A stretch of 64,000 nucleotides of DNA from Lachnospiraceae bacterium (GTDB lineage: Bacteria; Bacillota; Clostridia; Lachnospirales; Lachnospiraceae): positions 1 to 64,000 of the forward strand of contig JAAWEL010000042.1 in assembly GCA_022794255.1 (NCBI GenBank), written 5' to 3'. The position numbers were made by a program, and so were the translations under genes. Shown here piece by piece: positions 44,133 to 52,725 of the stretch (positions are counted from its first letter, which is position 1; each line of letters starts with the position of its first letter). Below the pieces are notes generated by a model, which searched no databases, had not been told where the DNA came from, and saw nothing but the letters and a program-made list of their open reading frames with translations.

Positions 44133-47048
44133 TTGAAAATCGGATTGGATGTTGGTTCCACAACCATTAAGACCATTGTTTTGGATGACAGTGGAAAAAT
44201 TACATATTCTTCTTATGAGCGCCATTTTTCCCAGATCACGGCAAAGACGGGGGAGGCTCTTTTGAAGGTGAAAGAGGCTTTTCCGGAGGATACTAGCTTT
44301 TGTCTCACGATTTCCGGATCCGCAGGCATGGGGATGGCGGAGAGCTGTCAGGTGGATTTTGTTCAGGAGGTCTATGCCACGAAAGTGGCGGCAGAGAAAA
44401 ACGCACCGGATACAGATGTGATCATTGAACTTGGAGGGGAGGATGCCAAGATTATCTTCCTAAACGGCGCCATGGAAGCACGGATGAACGGTTCGTGCGC
44501 CGGCGGAACAGGGGCGTTTATTGATCAGATGGCGACCCTCCTTGGCATCACGCCTGATGAGATGAACGACTATGCCAGAGAGAGCGTAAAGCTTTACACA
44601 ATTGCATCCCGGTGTGGGGTGTTTGCCAAAAGCGATATTCAGCCCCTGATCAACCAAGGGGCGGACAAGAGAGATATTTCTGCCAGTATATTCAGTGCAG
44701 TGGTGAATCAGACCATTGGCGGTCTGGCCCAGGGACGGGCCATTGAGGGAAATGTGCTCTATCTGGGAGGCCCTCTCACTTTTATGCCTGAGCTTCAAAA
44801 AAGCTTTGACAAGGCCCTGGCATTAGAGGGAATTTGTCCGGAGAACTCTCTCTATTATGTGGCCTTAGGAGCGGCTTTATGTGCCCGCAGTCCGGTGGAT
44901 TTGGACCAGGTGATTAAGGCCCTTTCCCGGTATGAGTCTGTCAGTGATTTCCAGACTCTTCCGCCACTTTTTGCTGATGAAGCTGAATATGAGACGTTTC
45001 GGAGGCGCCATAGCCAGGCGGATGTGGAGTATGGAACTCTTGAAGGGTACAAAGGCCTGACCTGGCTGGGCATTGATGCCGGTTCCACCACGGTGAAGGC
45101 GGTGGTGATCGGGGAAAAGAAAGAGATATTAGACAGCACCTATTTGTCTAACAGCGGGAACCCGGTTCCCATTGTGCGGGAATATTTGACTCATGTGTAT
45201 GAGCGCTGTCCGGATATCCGGATCGCCGGCTCCTGTGTGACCGGATACGGGGAGGACATTATCAAAAACGCCTTTTCCATTGACTGGGGACTGGTGGAGA
45301 CCATGGCCCATTTAAAGGCGGCTCAGGCTTTTATGCCGGATGTGGAATTTATCATTGACATTGGCGGCCAGGATATGAAGTGCTTTAAGATTCACAATTC
45401 GGCCATTGACAATATATACTTAAATGAGGCCTGTTCTTCTGGTTGCGGTTCCTTTCTTCAGACTTTTGCCGGGGCTTTAAACTACTCTTCGGAGGAGTTT
45501 TCCAGGTTGGGGCTGTTTTCCAGAAATGCAGTGGATTTAGGTTCCCGGTGTACGGTGTTTATGAATTCCTCTGTAAAGCAGGCTCAGAAGGACGGAGTAT
45601 GTACAGAGGATATCTCCGCAGGGCTTTCCATCAGTGTGGTGAAAAATGCCATTTATAAGGTGATCCGGCCAGCCAGCATGGACGAGCTGGGAAAGCGGAT
45701 TGTGGTTCAGGGGGGAACCTTCCTAAACGATGCAGTGCTGCGGGCCTTTGAGCGGGAGATGGGATTTTCGGTGGTCCGGCCGGTGATTGCCGGGCTGATG
45801 GGCGCCTATGGATGTGCTCTTCATGCTATGGAGAAAACCGGAAGCAAAAAGGCAGGCTCCATGATTACCATGGAAGAGCTTAAGTGCTTTGATCATCAGG
45901 TGAAAAATATAAATTGTGGCCTTTGCAACAATAACTGTCTTTTGAGTGTCAATACTTTTTCAGGCGGAAGGAAATACATAGCGGGCAATAAGTGTGAGCG
46001 GCCGGTGACAAAGCGTTCTTCTGACGCAGATCACAATATTTACAAATACAAGCAGGAACTGCTGGAAGGATACTCCTCTGTGAAAGGGAGACGCAAGGAG
46101 ATAATCGGACTTCCTTTGGGGCTTAATTACTATGAGCTGGTGCCCTTCTGGCACAGATTTTTCACAGCCCTGGGTTTTGGGGTGGAGGTGTCGCCTTTTT
46201 CCAACCGGGAGCTGTATCTGGCAGGGCAGCACTCCATCCCCAGCGATACGGTGTGCTTTCCGGCAAAGATGCTGCACGGACATATTCAATACTTAAAGGA
46301 AAAACAGGTGGATGCCATTTTTTACCCCTGTATGAGCTTTAATTTTGATGAGGGACTGGGGGACAACAACTATAACTGTCCTGTGGTGGCCTATTACCCG
46401 GAGGTCATTGCCGCCAACATGAAATTTGAAAATAAGCCAGTTCTGATCAATGATTATGTAGGCCCTCATAAAAAGAAGTTCTTTCCCCAGAAGATGACTG
46501 AGCTTTTAGGCCATTATTTTGAAGATATCGACATAAAGGCAGTGAAAAAGGCCAGCGAGCTGGCTTTCAGGGAGCGGGATTTATACCTTTTAAAGGTCCG
46601 GAAAAAGGCCTGGCAGATTATTGAGGGGGCCAGGCAGGAGGGGCGCCGGATTCTTGTTTTAGCCGGGCGACCTTACCATGTAGATCCGGAGATCAACCAT
46701 GGGATTGACATGCTGATCAATGGCTTTGGGGTGTCGGTGATCTCGGAGGACTGTGTAAGCCATCTGGTACACAAATTTCCGGTTCGGGTGCTGAACCAGT
46801 GGATGTACCATGCAAGGCTCTACGCTGCCGCTAAGTATGTCTGCACACAAAAAGACATGGAACTGGTGCAGTTAGTCAGCTTTGGCTGTGGGCTGGATGC
46901 GATCACCACCGATGAAGTGCGTTCAATCATCGAGGGAGGCGGGAAGATTTACACTCAGATAAAGATTGATGAGATCACCAATCTGGGTGCAGTGAGAGTA
47001 CGTCTCAGAAGCCTTTTGGCTGCTCTGGACAGGCAAAACTTTACGTAG
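44133..47048 (+). CDS. Double acyl-CoA dehydratase activase (BadF/HgdC-type) with DUF2229 domain
   Basis: A 971-residue protein. Residues 1-265 and about 310-570 are two copies of the ASKHA ATPase fold of 2-hydroxyglutaryl-CoA dehydratase activase (GLDVGSTTIKTIV and GIDAGSTTVKAVV phosphate loops; GSCAGGTGAF and ACSSGCGSF cluster-cysteine segments). The remainder is DUF2229 with a cysteine-rich start (CGLCNNNCLLSVN). Activases drive low-potential electrons into dehydratases by ATP hydrolysis. In many Clostridia one protein of about 1,400 residues combines these with an HgdB-like part; here the two parts are separate genes. The start is TTG, with AGGAGAGG well placed upstream. No true dehydratase substrate genes are nearby. 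Confidence 0.85.
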   Translation: MKIGLDVGSTTIKTIVLDDSGKITYSSYERHFSQITAKTGEALLKVKEAFPEDTSFCLTISGSAGMGMAESCQVDFVQEVYATKVAAEKNAPDTDVIIELGGEDAKIIFLNGAMEARMNGSCAGGTGAFIDQMATLLGITPDEMNDYARESVKLYTIASRCGVFAKSDIQPLINQGADKRDISASIFSAVVNQTIGGLAQGRAIEGNVLYLGGPLTFMPELQKSFDKALALEGICPENSLYYVALGAALCARSPVDLDQVIKALSRYESVSDFQTLPPLFADEAEYETFRRRHSQADVEYGTLEGYKGLTWLGIDAGSTTVKAVVIGEKKEILDSTYLSNSGNPVPIVREYLTHVYERCPDIRIAGSCVTGYGEDIIKNAFSIDWGLVETMAHLKAAQAFMPDVEFIIDIGGQDMKCFKIHNSAIDNIYLNEACSSGCGSFLQTFAGALNYSSEEFSRLGLFSRNAVDLGSRCTVFMNSSVKQAQKDGVCTEDISAGLSISVVKNAIYKVIRPASMDELGKRIVVQGGTFLNDAVLRAFEREMGFSVVRPVIAGLMGAYGCALHAMEKTGSKKAGSMITMEELKCFDHQVKNINCGLCNNNCLLSVNTFSGGRKYIAGNKCERPVTKRSSDADHNIYKYKQELLEGYSSVKGRRKEIIGLPLGLNYYELVPFWHRFFTALGFGVEVSPFSNRELYLAGQHSIPSDTVCFPAKMLHGHIQYLKEKQVDAIFYPCMSFNFDEGLGDNNYNCPVVAYYPEVIAANMKFENKPVLINDYVGPHKKKFFPQKMTELLGHYFEDIDIKAVKKASELAFRERDLYLLKVRKKAWQIIEGARQEGRRILVLAGRPYHVDPEINHGIDMLINGFGVSVISEDCVSHLVHKFPVRVLNQWMYHARLYAAAKYVCTQKDMELVQLVSFGCGLDAITTDEVRSIIEGGGKIYTQIKIDEITNLGAVRVRLRSLLAALDRQNFT

Positions 47049-47060
47049 GAAAGAGAAACA

Positions 47061-48335
47061 GTGATGGCAAAGATCAAGCGAGCAAAAAACGGAAGAATCA
47101 TTTTCACAAAAGAGATGAAAAGGGATTACACGATTCTGGTTCCTGATATGCTCCCTATTCATTTTGAGATTATGAAATATGTGTTTCTGAATGAGGGATA
47201 TAAGCTGGAGCTTTTGCGCACGGCAAAGCCGGAGATCAAGCAGCTGGGACTCCGGTATGTCCACAATGACACCTGCTACCCGGCCCTTTTGGTGATCGGG
47301 CAGTTTCTGGATGCTTTGGAGAGTGGAAATTATGATCCCCATAAAACAGCCCTGATGATCATGCAGACCGGAGGCGGCTGTCGGGCATCCAACTATATTC
47401 ATCTTCTGCGCAAGGCCTTGGAAAAGGCCGGATATAGTCAGGTGCCGGTGATCTCCTTTAATCTTTCAGGGGTGGAATATAACAGCGGTTTTTTCCTGAC
47501 ACTGCCAATTATACGGAAATGTATTGCCGGGGTGATCTACGGTGATCTTTTAATGCTTCTCAGCAATCAGATCAAGGCCTATGAGATCCATAAAGGGGAT
47601 GCCAACCGGATGATTGAAAAGTGGGTGAATCGGATCACGGAGCAGTTTAAACAGTCCAGAGGCTTTGCCTTAAATGCCATGAAGGGGAACTTTGACCGGA
47701 TCATTGCCTCCTTTGCAAAGATTCCCATCAACAAGGTGCCAAAGGTAAAGGTTGGGATTGTGGGAGAAATCTATGTAAAATATGCTAGCTTTGCCAACAA
47801 CAATCTGGAGGAATTTCTGGCAGAGCAGGACTGTGAGGTGATGGTGCCAGGGCTTTTGGGCTTTTTGATGTTTAAGGTGGATGCAAGGATTCAGGATGTG
47901 AAACTTTATGGGGGAAGCCGGGTGAAGCTTGCCATAGCCACTTTTTTGCTGAATTATTTTAAGAAGGTGGAGAAGGCATTTATGGAATGTGTGGACAAGT
48001 ATCCGGTGTTTACCCAGCTCTCCTGTTTTGAGGCCACCAAGCCTTTGGTGGATGGCCTGATCGGGGTTGGCAACCGGATGGGGGAGGGATGGTTTTTGCC
48101 GGCGGAGATGATTGAGCTTGTGAATCATGGCTATGAGAATATTGTGTGTACCCAGCCTTTTGGCTGCTTGCCCACTCATGTGTGCGGTAAAGGAATGATT
48201 CACCGGATCAAGGATTTGTACCCTCAGGCCAATATTGTGCCCATTGACTATGATCCGGGGGCAACCAAGGTGAACCAGGAGAATCGGATCAAGCTGATGC
48301 TTTCCGTGGCTCGGGAAGCTATGGAGACAAGATAA
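47061..48335 (+). CDS. 2-hydroxyacyl-CoA dehydratase-like (HgdB-related) protein
   Basis: A 424-residue protein of the HgdB/BcrB-related family that likely coordinates a 4Fe-4S cluster (cysteines in NDTCYPALL, GGGCRASNY, QLSCFEATK and PFGCLPTHVCG). It begins 12 bases after the activase and appears to be the C-terminal part of the combined clostridial protein. A role as electron-transfer partner is inferred; the substrate is unknown. Confidence 0.8.
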   Translation: MMAKIKRAKNGRIIFTKEMKRDYTILVPDMLPIHFEIMKYVFLNEGYKLELLRTAKPEIKQLGLRYVHNDTCYPALLVIGQFLDALESGNYDPHKTALMIMQTGGGCRASNYIHLLRKALEKAGYSQVPVISFNLSGVEYNSGFFLTLPIIRKCIAGVIYGDLLMLLSNQIKAYEIHKGDANRMIEKWVNRITEQFKQSRGFALNAMKGNFDRIIASFAKIPINKVPKVKVGIVGEIYVKYASFANNNLEEFLAEQDCEVMVPGLLGFLMFKVDARIQDVKLYGGSRVKLAIATFLLNYFKKVEKAFMECVDKYPVFTQLSCFEATKPLVDGLIGVGNRMGEGWFLPAEMIELVNHGYENIVCTQPFGCLPTHVCGKGMIHRIKDLYPQANIVPIDYDPGATKVNQENRIKLMLSVAREAMETR

Positions 48336-48340
48336 GATGA

Positions 48341-48386
48341 AAAACGGCTCTGCAATCTGTCTGAGAACAGGAGGCAGGGCCGTTTT
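48341..48386. terminator. Bidirectional terminator
   Basis: AAAACGGCTCTGC pairs with GCAGGGCCGTTTT (one wobble) around a 20-base loop, between the convergent HgdB-like and epimerase-like genes. Confidence 0.8.
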
Positions 48387-48393
48387 GATGGAA

Positions 48394-49200
48394 TTATTTA
48401 TATAATTTGTCCCGGAGCCGGCATCCCCTCTCATAGGCAATGGCCAGGTAAGCCTCCGTGGACATTGTGTGGTATTCGGAAAGATTCTGGTCCGAGACTT
48501 CTAAAGTTACAGGGCCATCATAGTGGTATTCATTGAGCTTTTCTGCAAACCAGTCCCAGTCCAGTACTCCGTCAAAGGGAAGCAGGTGAAGGTCATCCCG
48601 GTAGTCGATGTTGCCGGGCTGAGTAACCCCCCGATTATCATGAATGTGCAGACACATCAGGCGGTTTCCATACAGCTCCATCATATCAATATGGGGAGTA
48701 TAGCAGATATTGTGTCCGATATCCCAGCAGAATCCATGAAAGGGATCGGTGATATAGTCCATCACTGCCTTTAGATGAGGAAGAGGTTCAATATTCTCAA
48801 AGCAGATATGGACTCCCAGAGCTTTGGCATAATCACACAATTTCTGAAAGCGGGAGAGGCCTTTTTGAGACACATCCGGAGCATGGTTTCCCACCGTGGT
48901 GTGCAGAATGAATTTGTCCACCTGGATTAGATGACAGGCATCGATGCATCGTTTTAAAAAATCCAGATAATCATCACCAGCTGTTCCAGGCTCCCACATA
49001 CGGTTGGCATACTGGAAAGGGCCGTGGATGGTCTCAAAGTCCAGTTTCCATTCCTTTGCAAGAGAAGCCCAGGCTTTTAAAGGCCCGGTTCCTGTGTATA
49101 GGGTGAAAAATCCGTCAAAACCGGCTTTTTGGATCATTGGCAGTTGCTCTTCAACAGGAAGATCGTTTCCTACAATCGTGGAAATATGTATGTTGTGCAT
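48394..49200 (-). CDS. Sugar phosphate isomerase/epimerase family protein (TIM barrel)
   Basis: A 268-residue xylose-isomerase-like TIM barrel. Metal ligands are likely the glutamate of CFENIEPLP, the Asp and His of WDIGHN, the histidines of CLHIHDN and the glutamate of TLEVS, as in sugar or keto-sugar epimerases. It is divergent from the ABC transporter and GH2 genes, so it probably acts on the same sugar. Precise reaction unknown. Confidence 0.82.
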   Translation of the reverse strand: MHNIHISTIVGNDLPVEEQLPMIQKAGFDGFFTLYTGTGPLKAWASLAKEWKLDFETIHGPFQYANRMWEPGTAGDDYLDFLKRCIDACHLIQVDKFILHTTVGNHAPDVSQKGLSRFQKLCDYAKALGVHICFENIEPLPHLKAVMDYITDPFHGFCWDIGHNICYTPHIDMMELYGNRLMCLHIHDNRGVTQPGNIDYRDDLHLLPFDGVLDWDWFAEKLNEYHYDGPVTLEVSDQNLSEYHTMSTEAYLAIAYERGCRLRDKLYK

Positions 49201-49571
49201 GATTTTTCCTCTTTTCTATTATATCTGTGAGTGTATACTTAATTCATAAAAAAATCAAGAATGAATTTTACCGTTTTTCTTTTTTACATTATTTTAGTTT
49301 TTTTGTATTAAATTAATGGGTTTTATTACATAAAAAATATACTAAAAATAAACATATGTTAAGAAGTTATGTAAATTAATAGATATAATATACAAAATTA
49401 ATGTTTTTTTACCAGAAATGATTGACATAATAACAATAATATGATAAGGTAAAGCTACAGAAACAAAGTAATATTTCAACAATTTCAATTTTGCATAACT
49501 CTTTAGAAGGGAAACATTACATAAAAATCGTAATGAATGGTAGGGGGAAATGCAAGGAAAAGGAGAGAAAG
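49201..49571. promoter_or_regulatory. A+T-rich divergent control region of the sugar locus
   Basis: About 370 bases without a gene. On the plus strand TTGACA (49422-49427) with TAAGGT 17 bases on is a possible promoter of the binding-protein gene. On the minus strand TATAAT (49223-49218) is a possible -10 for the epimerase-like gene. The reading frame open from 49491 ahead of the lipoprotein start is not thought to be translated. Confidence 0.45.
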
Positions 49572-50897
49572 ATGAAAAAAAGCGTAGCATTGCTATTGGC
49601 AGGTGTAATGGCACTGTCACTGACAGCATGTGGAGGAGGTTCTCAGAGCGCTGATGCGACAGCAGCAGGGGGAGCAGCTCAGGGGGAAGCAAGTAGCAGT
49701 GCATCATCAGGAGGTGCAGCTGCGGAGGGAAAGACGAAGATCACTTTTATCAATGGATTCACTGGCGGTGACGGTCCGTTTATGAGCAAGATCGTGGATG
49801 GTTTTAACGAGTCCCAGGATCAGTACTTTATTGAGCAGCTTCAGGATTCTGACCATTATACAAAGTTTAAGGCGGACAATTTTGATATGCTGATTATCCA
49901 TGCGGACTGGATTTCCACCTATCATGCGCTGGGACTTTTAAGGGAAGTCTCTGATCTGTATGAGAAGGCAGGACTTTCCTTTGAAAACGATTGGCATCCC
50001 ATCACTCAAACCTACGCCAAATATGATGACGGTGTGTTTGCTTTCCCACTGGATTTGTATGCAGAGACCTTCTTCTATAATAAGGAGCTGGTGGAGACTC
50101 CGCCGAAGAATTATGCAGACATGATCGCTTTAAGGGATAAGCTGGATTCAGAAAATACTCAAGTCTATCCCATCGGTTTGCCGCTGACTGGCGATCATCA
50201 GTGGGCATGGATGACTGCCCTTGGACAGTCCGGTTGCAACTGGGTGGAAGGCGAGCACATCAAGATGGATACAGATGAGGTCTGCGATGCCTTTATGAAG
50301 GTTCATGATTTGATCTATGTAGATCATTTAAGCGCTTCCGGTCTGGGTGATCAGGATCATTACAATACCTTTGTCAATGAGTCTACAGACAATGCCAATG
50401 TAAAGGTTGCCATGAGCCTGACTGGTCCCTGGAAGTATGTGACAGCCAAAGAGATTTTAGGCGACAACTTAGGAATCGGCACCCTTCCTCAGATCTACGG
50501 CGATATTCCTTGTGTGCCGGCTGGCGGACATACCTTTGCAGTGTCTGCGGACGTGACAGACGAGGCAAAGCTGGAGGGGATTGCTGCTTTCATGAAGTAT
50601 GCTTATCAGCCGGATGTAATGCTCAACTGGGCAGATTCCGGACAAGCGCCTATTCATCTGGCTACCATGGAAAAGGTAAAGGCTGATCCGGAGAAATACC
50701 CGGTGGCAGCTGTGAACTATGAGATTTTTGATGATGCTATGATTCTTCCGGCCATCTACAACATTCGGGAACAGGTAAAATATGTCAATGCAAACGTATG
50801 GTCTTTGGTTTTGCAGACACCGGACCTGACAAGAGACCAGCTGATGGAAGAGCTTAAGAACGCAACCGAGATTGCAACCGAGCTGTCAGAGTATTAA
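49572..50897 (+). CDS. Sugar ABC transporter substrate-binding lipoprotein
   Basis: A 441-residue family 1 binding protein anchored to the membrane: signal peptide and lipobox LTAC (Cys20), Ala/Gly/Ser-rich linker, then the two-lobed fold (KITFINGFTGGDGPFMSKIVDGFNE; later FAFPLDLYAETFFYNKEL and AFAVSADVTDEAK). It delivers an oligosaccharide or glycoside to the two permeases. ATG 49572 has AGGAGAG upstream. A GC-rich stem-loop follows, which commonly raises the binding-protein message over the permeases. Confidence 0.9.
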   Translation: MKKSVALLLAGVMALSLTACGGGSQSADATAAGGAAQGEASSSASSGGAAAEGKTKITFINGFTGGDGPFMSKIVDGFNESQDQYFIEQLQDSDHYTKFKADNFDMLIIHADWISTYHALGLLREVSDLYEKAGLSFENDWHPITQTYAKYDDGVFAFPLDLYAETFFYNKELVETPPKNYADMIALRDKLDSENTQVYPIGLPLTGDHQWAWMTALGQSGCNWVEGEHIKMDTDEVCDAFMKVHDLIYVDHLSASGLGDQDHYNTFVNESTDNANVKVAMSLTGPWKYVTAKEILGDNLGIGTLPQIYGDIPCVPAGGHTFAVSADVTDEAKLEGIAAFMKYAYQPDVMLNWADSGQAPIHLATMEKVKADPEKYPVAAVNYEIFDDAMILPAIYNIREQVKYVNANVWSLVLQTPDLTRDQLMEELKNATEIATELSEY

Positions 50898-50907
50898 GCA
50901 TTGCCAC

Positions 50908-50940
50908 ACTCCGGCGGGGTCCATTGGGCCCCCGGAGTTT
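50908..50940 (+). terminator. Intra-operon stem-loop
   Basis: ACTCCGG...CCGGAGT with an inner GGGG/CCCC pairing, followed by a short TTT. It probably acts as a partial terminator or RNA stabiliser rather than a full stop. Confidence 0.6.
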
Positions 50941-50977
50941 ATGAGGCTGCACGGCAGCCGGAAAGGGTAGGTAAAAG

Positions 50978-51871
50978 ATGAAAAAGAAAACAACGACAGC
51001 CGTTTTGTTTGTACTACCTTTCATTTTGTTTTTTATGATGTTCTGGCTGATACCATTTGTTTACGGGATTGTGATGAGTGTGAGCAAATACAGTCTTGTA
51101 AAGGGAAATCAGGGCTTTGTGGGATTGGATAATTATATAAAGATTTTATTTTCTTCTTCCATGTATCATAAGTCATTCTGGCTTGGAATGAAGAATACCG
51201 TGATTTTTGTGATATTGACCACACCGTTTCTGGTATTGGGAAGCCTTGCGCTGGCCATTCTTTTGGATCGCCTTCCGGACCGGGTAAAGGGGATATTCCG
51301 GACCATTTATTTTGCATCCTATGCAGTTTCAGTAACTGCCGTTGCAGCCGTGTTTGTCTGGCTGATGAAGGGGAACGGCGGATATCTGAATAATCTGATG
51401 ATGAATCTGGGGATTATTGACAAGGCGATTCCCTGGATGGAACAGCAGCCTTTTGTGTGGGTGTCTCTGACCGTGGCAACAATCTGGTGGACCATTGGCT
51501 ACAATATGATGCTGTTTGTCAATGCGTTAAATGAGATCGACACCCAGCTTTATGAGGCATCGTCCATTGATGGGGCAGGTTTTGGAACCCAGCTTCGGTA
51601 TATTATTTTCCCGGGAATCAAAAATGTGTTTTTCTTTGTGCTGATGACCACAATTATTGCTTCCTTTAATGTATATGGTCAGACCCGCCTGATGACCCAG
51701 GGGGGACCAGGAGAGACCACTAAGCCTATGATTATGATGATCACGTCCACGATTATGGACCGGAACGATCTGGGTGTGGGAAGTGCCATGACGATCCTGA
51801 TGGGACTTGTCATTGTGCTGTGCTCGGTGGGACAGTATTATCTGACCAAGGAAAAAGAAGAATTTAGGTAG
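50978..51871 (+). CDS. Sugar ABC transporter permease (MalF-like)
   Basis: A 297-residue inner-membrane protein with about six transmembrane segments and the EAA loop EASSIDGAGFGTQLRYIIFPG that contacts the ATPase. It forms the pore with the next gene product. No ATPase gene is present in the locus, so a shared MsmK-type ATPase elsewhere is likely. Confidence 0.92.
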   Translation: MKKKTTTAVLFVLPFILFFMMFWLIPFVYGIVMSVSKYSLVKGNQGFVGLDNYIKILFSSSMYHKSFWLGMKNTVIFVILTTPFLVLGSLALAILLDRLPDRVKGIFRTIYFASYAVSVTAVAAVFVWLMKGNGGYLNNLMMNLGIIDKAIPWMEQQPFVWVSLTVATIWWTIGYNMMLFVNALNEIDTQLYEASSIDGAGFGTQLRYIIFPGIKNVFFFVLMTTIIASFNVYGQTRLMTQGGPGETTKPMIMMITSTIMDRNDLGVGSAMTILMGLVIVLCSVGQYYLTKEKEEFR

Positions 51872-51883
51872 GAGGAGGAGACT

Positions 51884-52714
51884 ATGAAAGCAAAGAACGC
51901 TACAAAGATATTTTTGATTATCATTGCCTGTATTGTCGCATATATATTTCTCCTGCCATTGATGTTCATGGTTTTTACCAGCTTTAAGGGGATTGCAGAG
52001 TCAGTTACCTCCACAACGCTCCTTCCAAAGAACTGGACCATGGAAAACTACCGGGAGCTGTTTATGAACACTTCCACCTCGCCGGTGATGCGATGGCTGG
52101 GAAATACGGCGATTGTCACCTGTGCAGGCACAGCTCTTAGGATTGTTACCAGTGTTCTGGCGGCCTATGCTTTGGCAAGGCTTCCAGTGCCTGGAAAGAA
52201 GTTTATTCTGGTGGCGCTTATCTGGGCCATGGCCATACCGGAGATCGTGACATTTTTTCCGCTGTTTTACATGTTTAAGCAGGTGGGAGGGCTCAATACC
52301 TTTTGGCCGCTGATTCTGCCATCCGGGTCCGGTGTGATGTGCATTTATCTGATTTATAACTTTCTTCTGGCCTTTCCAAAGGAATTAGAGGAAGCTGGTT
52401 TTGTGGAGGGGGCCAATGTATTCCAGGTGCTGTGGCACATTGTAGTTCCATCTGTGAAGCCGGTGATTGTGACCCAGGCATTTATCACTTTTCTGGGTCT
52501 GTACAACAGCTATCTGTGGCCGTCCCTGGTAATCAGCAGGAATGAGAACAGAACGATTACACTGGGGATAGCAGCTCTGGTGTTAGGAGAGAATTATACC
52601 AATCCGGGGCTGATGATGGCTTCGACCGTAGTTTCGGTGCTTCCGGTCATGCTGATCTTCATGTTTGCAAATAAATACATCGTCAGGGGCTTTACACAAT
52701 CAGGAATCAAATAG
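51884..52714 (+). CDS. Sugar ABC transporter permease (MalG-like)
   Basis: A 276-residue partner permease, six predicted membrane segments, with EAA loop EEAGFVEGANVFQVLWHIVVP. AGGAGGAG precedes the ATG. It lies 12 bases after the first permease and 11 before the glycosidase. Confidence 0.92.
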   Translation: MKAKNATKIFLIIIACIVAYIFLLPLMFMVFTSFKGIAESVTSTTLLPKNWTMENYRELFMNTSTSPVMRWLGNTAIVTCAGTALRIVTSVLAAYALARLPVPGKKFILVALIWAMAIPEIVTFFPLFYMFKQVGGLNTFWPLILPSGSGVMCIYLIYNFLLAFPKELEEAGFVEGANVFQVLWHIVVPSVKPVIVTQAFITFLGLYNSYLWPSLVISRNENRTITLGIAALVLGENYTNPGLMMASTVVSVLPVMLIFMFANKYIVRGFTQSGIK

Positions 52715-52725
52715 GAGGTCGGAAG

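Noticed and set aside
47670-48440. A 256-codon open frame antisense to the HgdB-like gene
   Set aside because: Shadow of a conserved gene; composition and lack of motifs argue against it.
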